A DNA stretch of 27,923 bases from Verrucomicrobia bacterium UBA740 (GTDB taxonomy: Bacteria; Verrucomicrobiota; Kiritimatiellia; RFP12; UBA1067): contig DBKW01000040.1 of assembly GCA_002298665.1 (NCBI GenBank), positions 1-27,923 on the forward strand. The letters are read 5' to 3'. Positions 6,673 through 13,933 of the stretch are shown piece after piece. The notes under the pieces are model-generated. The model made no database searches and was not told the origin of the DNA. It saw only the letters and a program-made list of their open reading frames with translations. The position numbers were made by a program, and so were the translations under genes. How positions within the stretch are numbered: the first letter of the stretch is position 1; each line of letters opens with the position of its first letter.

Positions 6673-7500
6673 ATGCGCCGCGCCTTTACGATGGTCGAAA
6701 TGCTCCTGGCGACGCTTCTTCTGGGCGTCTTGACGACGTTCGCCGTCTTGACGTTCAATACGGTCACGAACGCCTGGCAGGTTTCGGGCGAGTACATGGA
6801 CAAGAACCAGCGGGCGGACTACGCCCTGCGGCAGGTCGTGGCCGGACTGCGGAGCCTGTACTATCCGCACGACGGCAAGCAGGACGCGCGCTACGGGTTC
6901 GTTCTGCAAAACAACGGCGAGGGGGAAGACGCGAAAGATTCGGACGTGATCGAGTGGGCGAAGACGGGTCCGGCGCTTGTCGGGACGGAGAACGCCGTGG
7001 GGGATACGGTGCATCGCGTGCAGGTCATGGTGCTGGAAGAGGGGAATTCGGACTATCGCGAGCCGATTTCCGTCACGGGGCTTTACGCGCGGCAATGTCC
7101 GGACGAAGCGCTGCGACCGAAAGATTCGGAGGCGGACTACTCGTTCGCGAATGCGGACCTGTACCAGCCGGTGCTTGTCGCGGACGGGGTGGTCGGGTTC
7201 AACTGCCGCGTGTTGGCGAGCAACGAGAAGACGCAGTCCAAGAACGACGAGTCGCTTTTCGAGGACGAATGGGCGCAATCCAACAGCGTGCCCTACAAGG
7301 TGGAATTGACCTTTCGCATAGAGAGTCCGGACGGGAAGCGGTATCGCACGCACACGGCGCCGCTCATGCGGATTGTGCGGATACCGGTCCACGAGCAGAG
7401 CCAGGACGGCGCCGAAATACCGGGAATGGCATCCGAGAAAGGCGCCGCGAAGGAAGGTGCGCGACGCGGCAGGGCCGGCCTCGGGGGAGGACGTCGGTGA
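6673..7500 (+). CDS. gspJ: Minor pseudopilin (GspJ-like), Ala at the cleavage site
   Basis: This 275-residue protein begins MRRA, then FTMVEMLLATLLLGVLTTFAV, a prepilin-type helix with Glu at +5. The residue before the cleavage site is Ala, not the usual Gly; alanine is known to be partly tolerated by prepilin peptidases. The mature part is long and acidic, with the pattern of GspJ (a QRADYALRQVVAGLRSLYY helix and a later LTFRIESPDG strand), and ends in a basic Gly/Arg-rich tail. The start was chosen from the signal sequence. The stop overlaps the GTG start of gspK. It probably forms part of the I-J-K pilus tip. Confidence 0.75.
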   Translation: MRRAFTMVEMLLATLLLGVLTTFAVLTFNTVTNAWQVSGEYMDKNQRADYALRQVVAGLRSLYYPHDGKQDARYGFVLQNNGEGEDAKDSDVIEWAKTGPALVGTENAVGDTVHRVQVMVLEEGNSDYREPISVTGLYARQCPDEALRPKDSEADYSFANADLYQPVLVADGVVGFNCRVLASNEKTQSKNDESLFEDEWAQSNSVPYKVELTFRIESPDGKRYRTHTAPLMRIVRIPVHEQSQDGAEIPGMASEKGAAKEGARRGRAGLGGGRR

Positions 7501-8732
7501 AGGCGCGGAAGGGGAGTGCGCTCGTCATGGCGATCTGGATCATCGCGGTTCTCGCCGTGATCGTCCTTTCGTTCGTCTACGAGGCGCGGCAGCAGAGCGG
7601 CATCAATCTTTACGTGCTGTCGCGCAACCGGGTGGACCGGTTCGTGGACGCCGGACGCATCTTGGCGGAGGTCGTGCTGACGGGGTATGCGAACGCGCCG
7701 GACTGGAACGAAGACCAGGATACGCCGAAATTGCTGGAGGAGGATCGCTGGGTTCTGGAGAAGCAGCAGTTGAAGTCCGACTCCGCCTGCACGATCGGCC
7801 CCATCGTCCTGGACGCCGAAAACCCCGGTGCGGGCACGGTAAAGGTCGAGATTTCGACGGTCAATTCGGGGGATTCGGGGATAATCGACATCAACGAACT
7901 CTGCAAGGCCGGCAACGACGCGAAATACATGGAACGCTGGTGGATGATTTTCAAGTCGCACAACATCCCGGAGGAGTTGAGCACGCCCAAGGACGGCACG
8001 GTCAATCTGTGGAACATCCTGATCGCGTCCTGGGACGATTGGCGGGACGAGGACGATACGGTCACGATAATCGACGGCGAGGCGTGCGGTGCGGAAAACC
8101 AGTGGTACGAGGAGCTGGAAGAGAAGTTCACTGGCACGGACGAAGAAAAAATCGAATTGAAACGGCGTCCGCGGCAGGGGCGCATACCGGACGTGAAGGA
8201 GCTCGAATACGTGCGCGGCTTCCGGGACTATCCGCAGGTTCTCACGGGCGGCGTAATCAATCCGTGGGAGCGCGAGGACGACCAGATCACGGTGCGCGGC
8301 ATTCTGGATCTGTTCTGCACCGAGGGCGGCAAGAAGATAAACGTCAACACGTGCGAAAACGTGGACGCGCTCCTCTCCATCCCGGGCGTCTACCGGAATC
8401 CGGAGGAAGACGAGGCGCTGGAAGACGCGCAGGATTGCGCCCGGGCGATTATCCAGGCGCGCGGCGTTCTGCCCGAGTCCTATACGGTGGACGAGACGCG
8501 CATCCAGTGGCCGTTCAAGGATTTCTCCGACTTGTGCGAGCGGGTCTCCCTGGTCGATTCCACGCTTTCCGTGGGATCCGAGGCGGCGGAATACCTGTCC
8601 TTTTCAACGGACAAGGATACGGTCTTCACCATCCGGATAACGGGCGAATCGGGCGGGATGACGCATACGGTCGAAGCGGAAGGGTACGTCAAGGATTCAA
8701 AAGTCCGCTACATCCGCTGGCGGGAGGACTGA
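7497..8732 (+). CDS. gspK: Minor pseudopilin (GspK-like)
   Basis: This 411-residue protein is read from a GTG start that overlaps the gspJ stop (GTGA), with a GGGGGAGG ribosome binding site in front. The N terminus VKARKG then SALVMAIWIIAVLAVIVLSFVYEAR is a prepilin-like helix without Glu at +5, as is typical for GspK. The large globular part carries a FTEGGKKINVNT-like segment (here FCTEGGKKINVNTC) followed by a helix-hairpin-helix region with ALLSIPG, a normal GspK feature. Length fits the family's larger members. GspK caps the pseudopilus. The gene is 5 bp ahead of the pseudouridine synthase gene. Confidence 0.87.
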   Translation: MKARKGSALVMAIWIIAVLAVIVLSFVYEARQQSGINLYVLSRNRVDRFVDAGRILAEVVLTGYANAPDWNEDQDTPKLLEEDRWVLEKQQLKSDSACTIGPIVLDAENPGAGTVKVEISTVNSGDSGIIDINELCKAGNDAKYMERWWMIFKSHNIPEELSTPKDGTVNLWNILIASWDDWRDEDDTVTIIDGEACGAENQWYEELEEKFTGTDEEKIELKRRPRQGRIPDVKELEYVRGFRDYPQVLTGGVINPWEREDDQITVRGILDLFCTEGGKKINVNTCENVDALLSIPGVYRNPEEDEALEDAQDCARAIIQARGVLPESYTVDETRIQWPFKDFSDLCERVSLVDSTLSVGSEAAEYLSFSTDKDTVFTIRITGESGGMTHTVEAEGYVKDSKVRYIRWRED

Positions 8733-8737
8733 GGCGG

Positions 8738-9631
8738 ATGGAACGGCTCGACAAGTTTCTGCAGGAACGGTATCCGGACTTCTCCCGTTCGCGCCTAGAA
8801 GGGCTCGTGAAGGCGGGGTTCGTCAAGGTAAACGGCGCGCCCGCGGCGAAAGCGGGCCTGAAGGTTTCGGAAAAGGATACGATAGAGGTTGAGATTCCGC
8901 CCCCCGTGCCGGCGATACCCGAACCGGAGGCGATACCGCTCGCGGTCGTCTACGAAGACGCGGATATGCTGGTCGTGAACAAGGCGCCCGGGATGGTGGT
9001 GCATCCGGCGCCCGGACATTTCACGGGCACGCTCGTGAACGCGCTCCTCCACCACTGCCCGGCCCTCTCGGGCATCGGCGGCGTGGCGCGTCCCGGTATC
9101 GTGCACCGGCTGGACCAGGATACGAGCGGACTCATCGTCGTCGCCAAGAGCGAAAAGGCGATGGCGGGGCTCGTTCGCGCGTTCGCCGGGCATGCCGGAA
9201 TCGAAAAGACGTATCTGGCCATCTGCCACGGGCGGCCGCGGCTGGATGCCGGACGGATCGTGAATCTGATCGGCCGCCATCCCGTCGACCGCAAGCGCAT
9301 GGCGATAGTCGAGAGAAACGGCAAGGAGGCCATCACGGATTGGCGGGTTCTGGCGACTACGGACGTCTGTGGGAGCCCGATTTCCCGCATGGTCTGCCGA
9401 ATCGAGACGGGGCGCACGCACCAAATCCGCGTGCACATGGCCTCTTTGGGATGCCCTGTCATCGGGGACGCGACCTACGGGAAGAGTGCGCTCGACAAGC
9501 GTCTTTCGCCCGTCCCGCCGCGGCAGATGCTGCACGCCTGGAAACTCGCGCTTCGCCACCCGGTAACGGGCGTTCCATTGGCCTTTGAAGCACCCGTCCC
9601 GGACGATATGCGCCCTTATTGGGCGGACTGA
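8738..9631 (+). CDS. RluD-family rRNA pseudouridine synthase
   Basis: This encodes 297 residues. An N-terminal S4 RNA-binding domain (about 1-55, LDKFLQER and VKVNG) is followed by the pseudouridine synthase domain with HRLDQDTSGL (123-132, Asp126 catalytic) and GRTHQIRVH (225-233). It converts specific uridines of large-subunit rRNA to pseudouridine. It is most like the RluD group, but the exact target cannot be read, so no symbol is given. The start is the ATG 5 bp after the gspK stop, where GAGG serves as a ribosome binding site. It is an unrelated passenger at the end of the secretion operon. Confidence 0.93.
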   Translation: MERLDKFLQERYPDFSRSRLEGLVKAGFVKVNGAPAAKAGLKVSEKDTIEVEIPPPVPAIPEPEAIPLAVVYEDADMLVVNKAPGMVVHPAPGHFTGTLVNALLHHCPALSGIGGVARPGIVHRLDQDTSGLIVVAKSEKAMAGLVRAFAGHAGIEKTYLAICHGRPRLDAGRIVNLIGRHPVDRKRMAIVERNGKEAITDWRVLATTDVCGSPISRMVCRIETGRTHQIRVHMASLGCPVIGDATYGKSALDKRLSPVPPRQMLHAWKLALRHPVTGVPLAFEAPVPDDMRPYWAD

Positions 9632-9643
9632 AACCAGGGGGAT

Positions 9644-9673
9644 AAAACAAAAAAGAAGTCCTTGTCGGACTTC
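9644..9673 (-). terminator. Rho-independent terminator of tRNA-Cys
   Basis: On the minus strand a 7-bp stem (GAAGTCC / GGACTTC) with a 5-nt loop is followed by TTTTTTGTTTT. It lies directly downstream of the tRNA gene. On the plus strand the same stem could stop read-through from the pseudouridine synthase gene only weakly, because no long T-run follows. Confidence 0.9.
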
Positions 9674-9678
9674 TCTCT

Positions 9679-9752
9679 TGGAGGTGGGAAGCGGAGTTGA
9701 ACCGCTGTAAGCGGATTTGCAGTCCGCTACCTAACCGCTCGGCCATCCCACC
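9679..9752 (-). tRNA. tRNA-Cys (anticodon GCA)
   Basis: The reverse complement folds as a complete 74-nt tRNA: acceptor stem GGTGGGA / TCCCACC, D arm with AGCGGTTA, anticodon arm GCGGA-CTGCAAA-TCCGC (loop contains GCA), T arm with GGTTCAACTCC, discriminator U, and an encoded CCA. The U73 discriminator and the GCA anticodon are cysteine identity elements. It has its own promoter and terminator and is transcribed against its neighbours. Confidence 0.97.
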
Positions 9753-9769
9753 ACGGTTGAATGGGATAT

Positions 9770-9799
9770 AGTATAACATAAATGCGTGTGCGCCGTCAA
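9770..9799 (-). promoter_or_regulatory. Promoter of tRNA-Cys
   Basis: On the minus strand, TTGACG (9794-9799), an 18-bp spacer and TATACT (9770-9775) preceded by TGT match a sigma-70 promoter. The expected start near 9763 leaves an ~11-nt leader before the mature tRNA 5' end. Confidence 0.8.
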
Positions 9800-10300
9800 C
9801 CCGATATTTCAAAAAGTTTAAAAGGCTGAAAATACACAGAAATATGCGGATTTTGCGCGGTTCTCGCCCTTGTTCCCCGGCGTCGAGCGCGGACTTCTTT
9901 GCCAAGGAAGCGAAATGTTCCCGTCATCCTCCGTTCTTGTTGTGCGCACGGTCCGGGCGGCTTCCAAGCGTACCTTTTGCCGTTCAAACCGCCACGTGGA
10001 CGTCGCGTGCCGAAGACGTCCGCAAGAGACCGCGGTCTCAGGGTCAAGAGACCACGGTCTCCGGGTCAAGAGACCGCGGTCTCAGGGTCAAGAGACCGCG
10101 GTCTCCGGAGCAAAAGACCGCGGTCTTTTGACCGGGAGACGGCGAGAGGGATAGGAAGGGCCCTTGTTCGGCCCCAGGCGAGCCCATCTTCGCATGTCGC
10201 GACCTCCCCGGATCCGTCCGGTCGCGCCGCGGCGTTTCGGGGGGTATTGGGCGGGATGCGGCGGAATCCGCGTCCACGCGCCGGCGGCACGACGGGGTGA
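9800..10300. other. Gene-free spacer between tRNA-Cys and the thi operon
   Basis: About 500 bp without a credible gene. Open frames on both strands pass through a 22-bp tandem array (10025-10133) in shifting frames and have no family features, so they are repeat artefacts. Outside the array I see an imperfect inverted repeat (GGGCC / GGCCC near 10158-10174) and another GCGACC / GGTCGC pair near 10199-10225, but no clear terminator or further promoter. Confidence 0.6.
10025..10133. repeat. 22-bp tandem array of CCGCGG-centred palindromes
   Basis: There are nearly five contiguous units of 22 bp (starting 10025, 10047, 10069, 10091, 10113). Each contains the 14-bp palindrome GAGACCGCGGTCTC plus an 8-bp linker such as AGGGTCAA. 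Unit 2 has one change in the centre (CCACGG). Unit 5 has matched changes in both arms, giving the longer perfect palindrome AAAAGACCGCGGTCTTTT (about 10112-10129). No spacers separate the units, so it is not a CRISPR array. Function is unknown; protein binding or a recombination/structure element is possible. Confidence 0.9.
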
Positions 10301-10326
10301 TTTTGCGTGCAGGGCGGGGAAGAATA

Positions 10327-10335
10327 TGGTATAAT
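10327..10335 (+). promoter_or_regulatory. Promoter of the thi operon
   Basis: TATGGTATAATA contains the extended -10 box, with TATAAT at 10330-10335. The -35 region is weak. Transcription should start near 10342, just ahead of the riboswitch aptamer. Confidence 0.75.
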
Positions 10336-10344
10336 AGCATTTGT

Positions 10345-10419
10345 TTCGGGGTGCCAGGCGGTTCTGGCTGAGAATAGACCCGTTGAACCTGAACCAGGTC
10401 ATGCTGGCGGAGGGAGTAA
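10345..10419 (+). promoter_or_regulatory. TPP riboswitch (THI element)
   Basis: The conserved aptamer parts appear in order: GGGGTGC (10348-10354), CTGAGA (10368-10373), ACCC (10378-10381), TGAACCTGA (10384-10392) and the 3' side GCGGAGGGAG (10407-10416). This is the thiamine pyrophosphate-sensing aptamer. The last element contains the Shine-Dalgarno (GGAGGGAG), only 5 nt before the thiS ATG at 10422, so ligand binding should hide the ribosome binding site. That implies translational control; no separate terminator hairpin fits in the gap. Confidence 0.96.
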
Positions 10420-10421
10420 AG

Positions 10422-10622
10422 ATGACACTGAATTATCAAGGAAAGAAGGTCGAGACGTCCGATTCGACGGTATACGACTTTCTCGCGGCGCGGGGTATTG
10501 TGCCCGCGACCGTGCTGGTGGAGTACAAGGGCGAAGTCTATTCGGACGCGGCGCGTCTGGCGAAGCTGCCTTTGGAAGACGGCGCGGAACTCAACGTTTT
10601 CCATATCGTCGCCGGGGGTTGA
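10422..10622 (+). CDS. thiS: Sulfur carrier protein ThiS
   Basis: This 66-residue ubiquitin-fold protein ends in VAGG. The C-terminal diglycine is adenylated by ThiF and then carries sulfur as thiocarboxylate for thiazole formation by ThiG. The ATG at 10422 was chosen because the sequence upstream in frame is the riboswitch, and because the ribosome binding site sits 5 nt before it. Length is normal. It is the first gene of thiSFGHE, followed by thiF 3 bp later. Confidence 0.95.
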   Translation: MTLNYQGKKVETSDSTVYDFLAARGIVPATVLVEYKGEVYSDAARLAKLPLEDGAELNVFHIVAGG

Positions 10623-10625
10623 GCG

Positions 10626-11225
10626 ATGGGAGCCAATCCTTATTTGACGGACTCCGAGCGGCAGGTTCTGGAGTCCGCCCGCATCGGCATAGCCGGCGCG
10701 GGGGGGCTGGGTTCGAACGTCGCGGCGCATTTGGTGCGCGCGGGGGTGAAGAAGTTCGTGATTTGCGACTTCGACACGGTCAACGCGTCCAACTTGAACC
10801 GGCAGTTCTTCTTCCGCGACCAGCTGGGCCGGAAGAAAGTCGCCGCGCTCGAGGAGAACCTGCGGCGGATAGACCCCGATCTTGAATTGGAGATGCGGGA
10901 CGTGCGGCTGACGGCGGAGAACGCGGCGGACACGTTCGCGGCGTGCGACCTGGTCGTCGAGGCGTTCGACAACGCCGCGGCGAAGGCGATGCTGTACGGG
11001 GCGCTTTTGCCGCGTGGGGTGCGGCTTGTGGCGGCGAGCGGTCTGGCGGGCTGGGGCCGCAGCGCGGCGATCAAGATCCGGCAGGTCGGCGCGAATCTCG
11101 TTTTGGTGGGCGACGGCGCCTCGGGGGTGAACGCGACGTGCGCGCCGGTTTCGCCCCGGGTCGGGATCGCCGCGGCGATGCAGGCGAACGCGGCGGTGGC
11201 ATGGCTTTTGGGAAAGGAAATCTGA
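10626..11225 (+). CDS. thiF: ThiS adenylyltransferase ThiF (short form)
   Basis: This 199-residue E1-like enzyme adenylates the ThiS C terminus. It has the nucleotide-binding loop GAGGLGSN (24-31), the CDFDTVNASNLNRQFFF segment (about 47-63, ATP-ribose and catalytic Arg region) and a later AFDNAAAK. It lacks the C-terminal zinc-binding part with CxxC pairs found in the ~250-residue E. coli form. This matches the short ThiF family common in anaerobes (about 200 residues), so I regard it as complete and not truncated. Spacing is 3 bp on both sides. Confidence 0.92.
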   Translation: MGANPYLTDSERQVLESARIGIAGAGGLGSNVAAHLVRAGVKKFVICDFDTVNASNLNRQFFFRDQLGRKKVAALEENLRRIDPDLELEMRDVRLTAENAADTFAACDLVVEAFDNAAAKAMLYGALLPRGVRLVAASGLAGWGRSAAIKIRQVGANLVLVGDGASGVNATCAPVSPRVGIAAAMQANAAVAWLLGKEI

Positions 11226-11228
11226 CAC

Positions 11229-12002
11229 ATGAAGAAATTGACGATAGGCGGGCGCACCTTCACGAACCGCTTTTTCCTGGGGACGGGCAAGTTCGGCGAT
11301 TCGTCCTTGACGCGCGCGGCCATCGAGGCGAGCGGCACGGAACTCGTGACGACGGCGTTGACGCGGGTGCACGAGGACGATGCGGCGCATGATGACATCC
11401 TGAAGGTCATCGACCGCACGAAGGTCGAAGTCATGCTCAATACGTCCGGCGCGCGGACGGCGCTCGAGGCGGTGCGCCTGGCCAAACTGGCGCGCGCGGC
11501 GGGATTCAACTGGATCAAGCTCGAGATCCATCCGGATGCGCGCTATCTTCTGCCCGACCCGGTCGAGACGCTCGAGGCGGTCAAGGAATGCGTGAAGTTG
11601 GGGATGGTCGTTCTGCCCTACATCAACGCCGATCCCGTCCTGGCCCGGCATTGCGAGGACGCGGGGGCCGCGGCGGTCATGCCGCTGGGCGCGCCCATCG
11701 GGTCCAACCGCGGCATCCGCACGCGCGATATGATCGAGATCATCATCGAGCAAAGCCAGGTTCCGGTCGTCGTGGACGCGGGCATCGGGCTGCCCTCGCA
11801 CGCCGCGGAGGCGATCGAGATGGGCGCGGACGCGGTGCTGGCGAACACGGCGGTCGCCGCGGCGGGGGACCCCGTCAAGATGGCGGAAGCGTTCCGCCTG
11901 GCGGTGCGGGCGGCGGAATTGGCGCGCGAGGCGGATCCGCCGGCGGCCGGACGCTATGCGCAGGCGACTTCGCCGCAGCATACGTTCGACATTTTCAAGT
12001 AA
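11229..12002 (+). CDS. thiG: Thiazole synthase ThiG
   Basis: This 257-residue TIM-barrel enzyme combines 1-deoxy-D-xylulose 5-phosphate, dehydroglycine and ThiS-thiocarboxylate to make the thiamine thiazole. Landmarks are FFLGTGKF (16-22), NWIKLEI (94-100, Lys97 the expected Schiff-base lysine), VMPLGAPIGSNRGI and VVDAGIGLPSHAAEAIEMGADAVLANTA-type C-terminal phosphate-binding loops (here listed in outline). Length is normal. It lies 3 bp after thiF and 17 bp before thiH. Dehydroglycine is supplied by ThiH, encoded next. Confidence 0.97.
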   Translation: MKKLTIGGRTFTNRFFLGTGKFGDSSLTRAAIEASGTELVTTALTRVHEDDAAHDDILKVIDRTKVEVMLNTSGARTALEAVRLAKLARAAGFNWIKLEIHPDARYLLPDPVETLEAVKECVKLGMVVLPYINADPVLARHCEDAGAAAVMPLGAPIGSNRGIRTRDMIEIIIEQSQVPVVVDAGIGLPSHAAEAIEMGADAVLANTAVAAAGDPVKMAEAFRLAVRAAELAREADPPAAGRYAQATSPQHTFDIFK

Positions 12003-12019
12003 AGGGAGAGAGGCGAGGG

Positions 12020-13135
12020 ATGTTTCCGCTGCTAAAGTATTCGGAAAAGGAGGTTTCGGACTATTTCGGGCGTGTGACGGCGGCGCAAGTCGCCGCCTCG
12101 CTGGCCAAGCCTTCCGGGCACGACTGGTTCGACTTGCTGAATCTCCTCTCGCCCGCGGCCTACGGATTCCTGGACGAGATGCGGTATCGGGCCCGGCGGG
12201 CGCGGCAGAGCTACTACGGGAAGACGGTGAGCGTGTACGCGCCGCTCTACATCGGCAATACCTGCATCAATTCGTGCCGCTATTGCGATTTCCGCATCCA
12301 GCATACGGGGACGGTGCGCCGGAACCTGACGCTGGAAGAGATCCGCGAGGAGGCGGAAGCCATCCGGGCGACGGGGATCGATTCGCTTCTCGTCGTCGCC
12401 GGGGAGGATCCGCGCGTCAATACGGTCGCGCATCTGGCGGAAGTCGGGCGGCTGCTCAAGAAGATGTTTTCCAATCTTTCGCTGGAAGTCGCGCCCCAGA
12501 CCGAAGAAGGGTACCGGGAGCTGTTCAAGGCCGGGTACGAGGGGCTCACGTGCTTTCAGGAGACGTACGACCCTATCCTCTATAAGGAGATGCATCCGGC
12601 GGGGCCCAAGAGCAATTACGATTTCCGGCTCTGGACGCAGTTGCGGGCGGGGAAAGCGGGTTTTCGGACGCTCGGGTGCGCGTTTCTGGGGGGGCTTGGG
12701 CCGTGGCGGCCCGAGGCGGCTTCGCTGGGGGCGCACGCGTTCTATCTGATGCGGGCGTGCTACGAGGCGAAGGTGCAGTTCGCGTTTCCGCGGTTTTGTC
12801 CGGTGGAAGGGGGCTTTGTGCCGCCCGCCCCGATAGACGAGCGCGACGTGGACCTCATGATGCTCGCGTTCCGGATCGTTTTCCCGCAATGCTGCATGAC
12901 GGTTTCGACGCGTGAAGCGCCGGCTTTCCGCGATTACATCGTGCAGGTCGCCGCGGACAACATGAGCGCCGGGAGCCGCGTGACGCCAGGCGGGTATGCG
13001 GTCCTCGAGAAGGAGCATAAGGCGGATGTCGCCCAATTCACGCTGACGGACCGGCGTGCGCCGGAGGAGGTGTACGCGGCGATCAAGAAGAACGGGCAGG
13101 AAGTCGTCTTCAAGAACTGGGACAACAGGATCTGA
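12020..13135 (+). CDS. thiH: Radical SAM tyrosine lyase ThiH (2-iminoacetate synthase)
   Basis: This 371-residue enzyme splits tyrosine into dehydroglycine (2-iminoacetate) and p-cresol for ThiG. The radical SAM motif CINSCRYC (C82, C86, C89) follows SVYAPLYIGN. The C-terminal half has the BATS-type region with MTVSTREAPAFRD and NMSAGSRVTPGGY, typical of ThiH. The ATG at 12020 has GAGAGAGGCGAGG ahead of it. Use of ThiH in place of the oxygen-dependent glycine oxidase ThiO fits an anaerobic or microaerobic life. The stop lies one base before the thiE start. Confidence 0.97.
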   Translation: MFPLLKYSEKEVSDYFGRVTAAQVAASLAKPSGHDWFDLLNLLSPAAYGFLDEMRYRARRARQSYYGKTVSVYAPLYIGNTCINSCRYCDFRIQHTGTVRRNLTLEEIREEAEAIRATGIDSLLVVAGEDPRVNTVAHLAEVGRLLKKMFSNLSLEVAPQTEEGYRELFKAGYEGLTCFQETYDPILYKEMHPAGPKSNYDFRLWTQLRAGKAGFRTLGCAFLGGLGPWRPEAASLGAHAFYLMRACYEAKVQFAFPRFCPVEGGFVPPAPIDERDVDLMMLAFRIVFPQCCMTVSTREAPAFRDYIVQVAADNMSAGSRVTPGGYAVLEKEHKADVAQFTLTDRRAPEEVYAAIKKNGQEVVFKNWDNRI

Positions 13136-13136
13136 A

Positions 13137-13763
13137 ATGGAAGATTTTGGCTTTTATTTGGTCATGACGAATCCGAAGGTCGGGTACGCGGCGTGCGCCG
13201 AGGCGGCGGTCAAGGCGGGCGTGAAAATGCTGCAGTTGCGCATGAAACACGCCCCGCGGGAGGAGGTTTTAGGCGTCGCGCGGCGGATTCGGGCGCTCAC
13301 CCGGGGGACGGAGACGGCGTTCATCGTCAATGACGACGCGGCGCTTGCGGCGGAAGTCGCGGCGGACGGCGTGCACGTCGGGCAGGACGACATGCCGGTC
13401 GCGGAGGTCCGGGCGCGGTATCCGGGGTTGCGGATAGTCGGTCTTTCGACGCACAATCTCGAGCAGGCGCATGCCGCGGCCGCGGCGGAAGGGGCGGCGC
13501 GACCGGACTACATCGGGGTGGGGCCGGTCTACGCGACGCCGACGAAGGACATTCCCGACCCCGTGCTGGGACCGGCCCGGGCCGGGGAGATGATCGCCGC
13601 GGCGCCGTTCCCGGCGGTGGCCATCGGGGGCATCAACCTGGAGACGATCGGGGCGGTCAAGGCGGCGGGCGCGCGCAATTTCGCCGTGGTCCGTCCCGTG
13701 TGCGGGGCGGACGATCCGTATGCGTCCATTTGCGCCTTGCAGCGGGCCTTTGGGGCTGTTTAG
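13137..13763 (+). CDS. thiE: Thiamine phosphate synthase ThiE
   Basis: This 208-residue TIM-barrel enzyme joins the thiazole phosphate and the pyrimidine pyrophosphate to thiamine phosphate. It has QLRMK (33-37), FIVNDDAALA (62-71), ADGVHVGQDDM (76-86), GLSTHN, GVGPVYATPTKD and AIGGI, all expected for the family. Its ATG is one base after the thiH stop. It closes the operon; thiC and thiD for the pyrimidine are not in the window. No clear terminator follows. Confidence 0.96.
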   Translation: MEDFGFYLVMTNPKVGYAACAEAAVKAGVKMLQLRMKHAPREEVLGVARRIRALTRGTETAFIVNDDAALAAEVAADGVHVGQDDMPVAEVRARYPGLRIVGLSTHNLEQAHAAAAAEGAARPDYIGVGPVYATPTKDIPDPVLGPARAGEMIAAAPFPAVAIGGINLETIGAVKAAGARNFAVVRPVCGADDPYASICALQRAFGAV

Positions 13764-13859
13764 GGGGGCGAGAAGCGGCTTCCGCGCGGTTTTGAAGGAG
13801 AATTCCGCCGAAAACGGTGTAAAAAGGGCGTTTGATGTGGGTTTTGTGCGTGGTTTTGC

Positions 13860-13889
13860 TTGCATGAGTAAGGTTAATTTTGGTATAAT
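13860..13889 (+). promoter_or_regulatory. Promoter of the aldolase gene
   Basis: TTGCAT (13860-13865), an 18-bp spacer and TATAAT (13884-13889) preceded by TGG. The start point should be near 13896. A 5-bp hairpin ACCCC-GAGA-GGGGT (13901-13914) with a GNRA loop lies about 5 nt from the predicted 5' end, and AAGGAG (13922-13927) is the ribosome binding site. Confidence 0.8.
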
Positions 13890-13933
13890 TATGTCAAATC
13901 ACCCCGAGAGGGGTCTAAAATAAGGAGTCAAAC

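Noticed and set aside
9459..9905. 148-residue minus-strand open frame
   Set aside because: It is translated through the tRNA-Cys gene and its terminator, a common source of false proteins.
10024..10133. CRISPR array
   Set aside because: The units are directly contiguous at 22 bp with no variable spacers, each is an internal palindrome, and there are no cas genes in the window.
9844..10300. Several 80-130 residue open frames on both strands between tRNA-Cys and thiS
   Set aside because: They run through the 22-bp repeats in changing frames and share repeated RPRS/RDRG-like strings. They have no ribosome binding site or family features.
10626..11225. thiF as a truncated gene
   Set aside because: The 199-residue short ThiF without the zinc region is a recognised family form, and the start, stop and spacing are clean.
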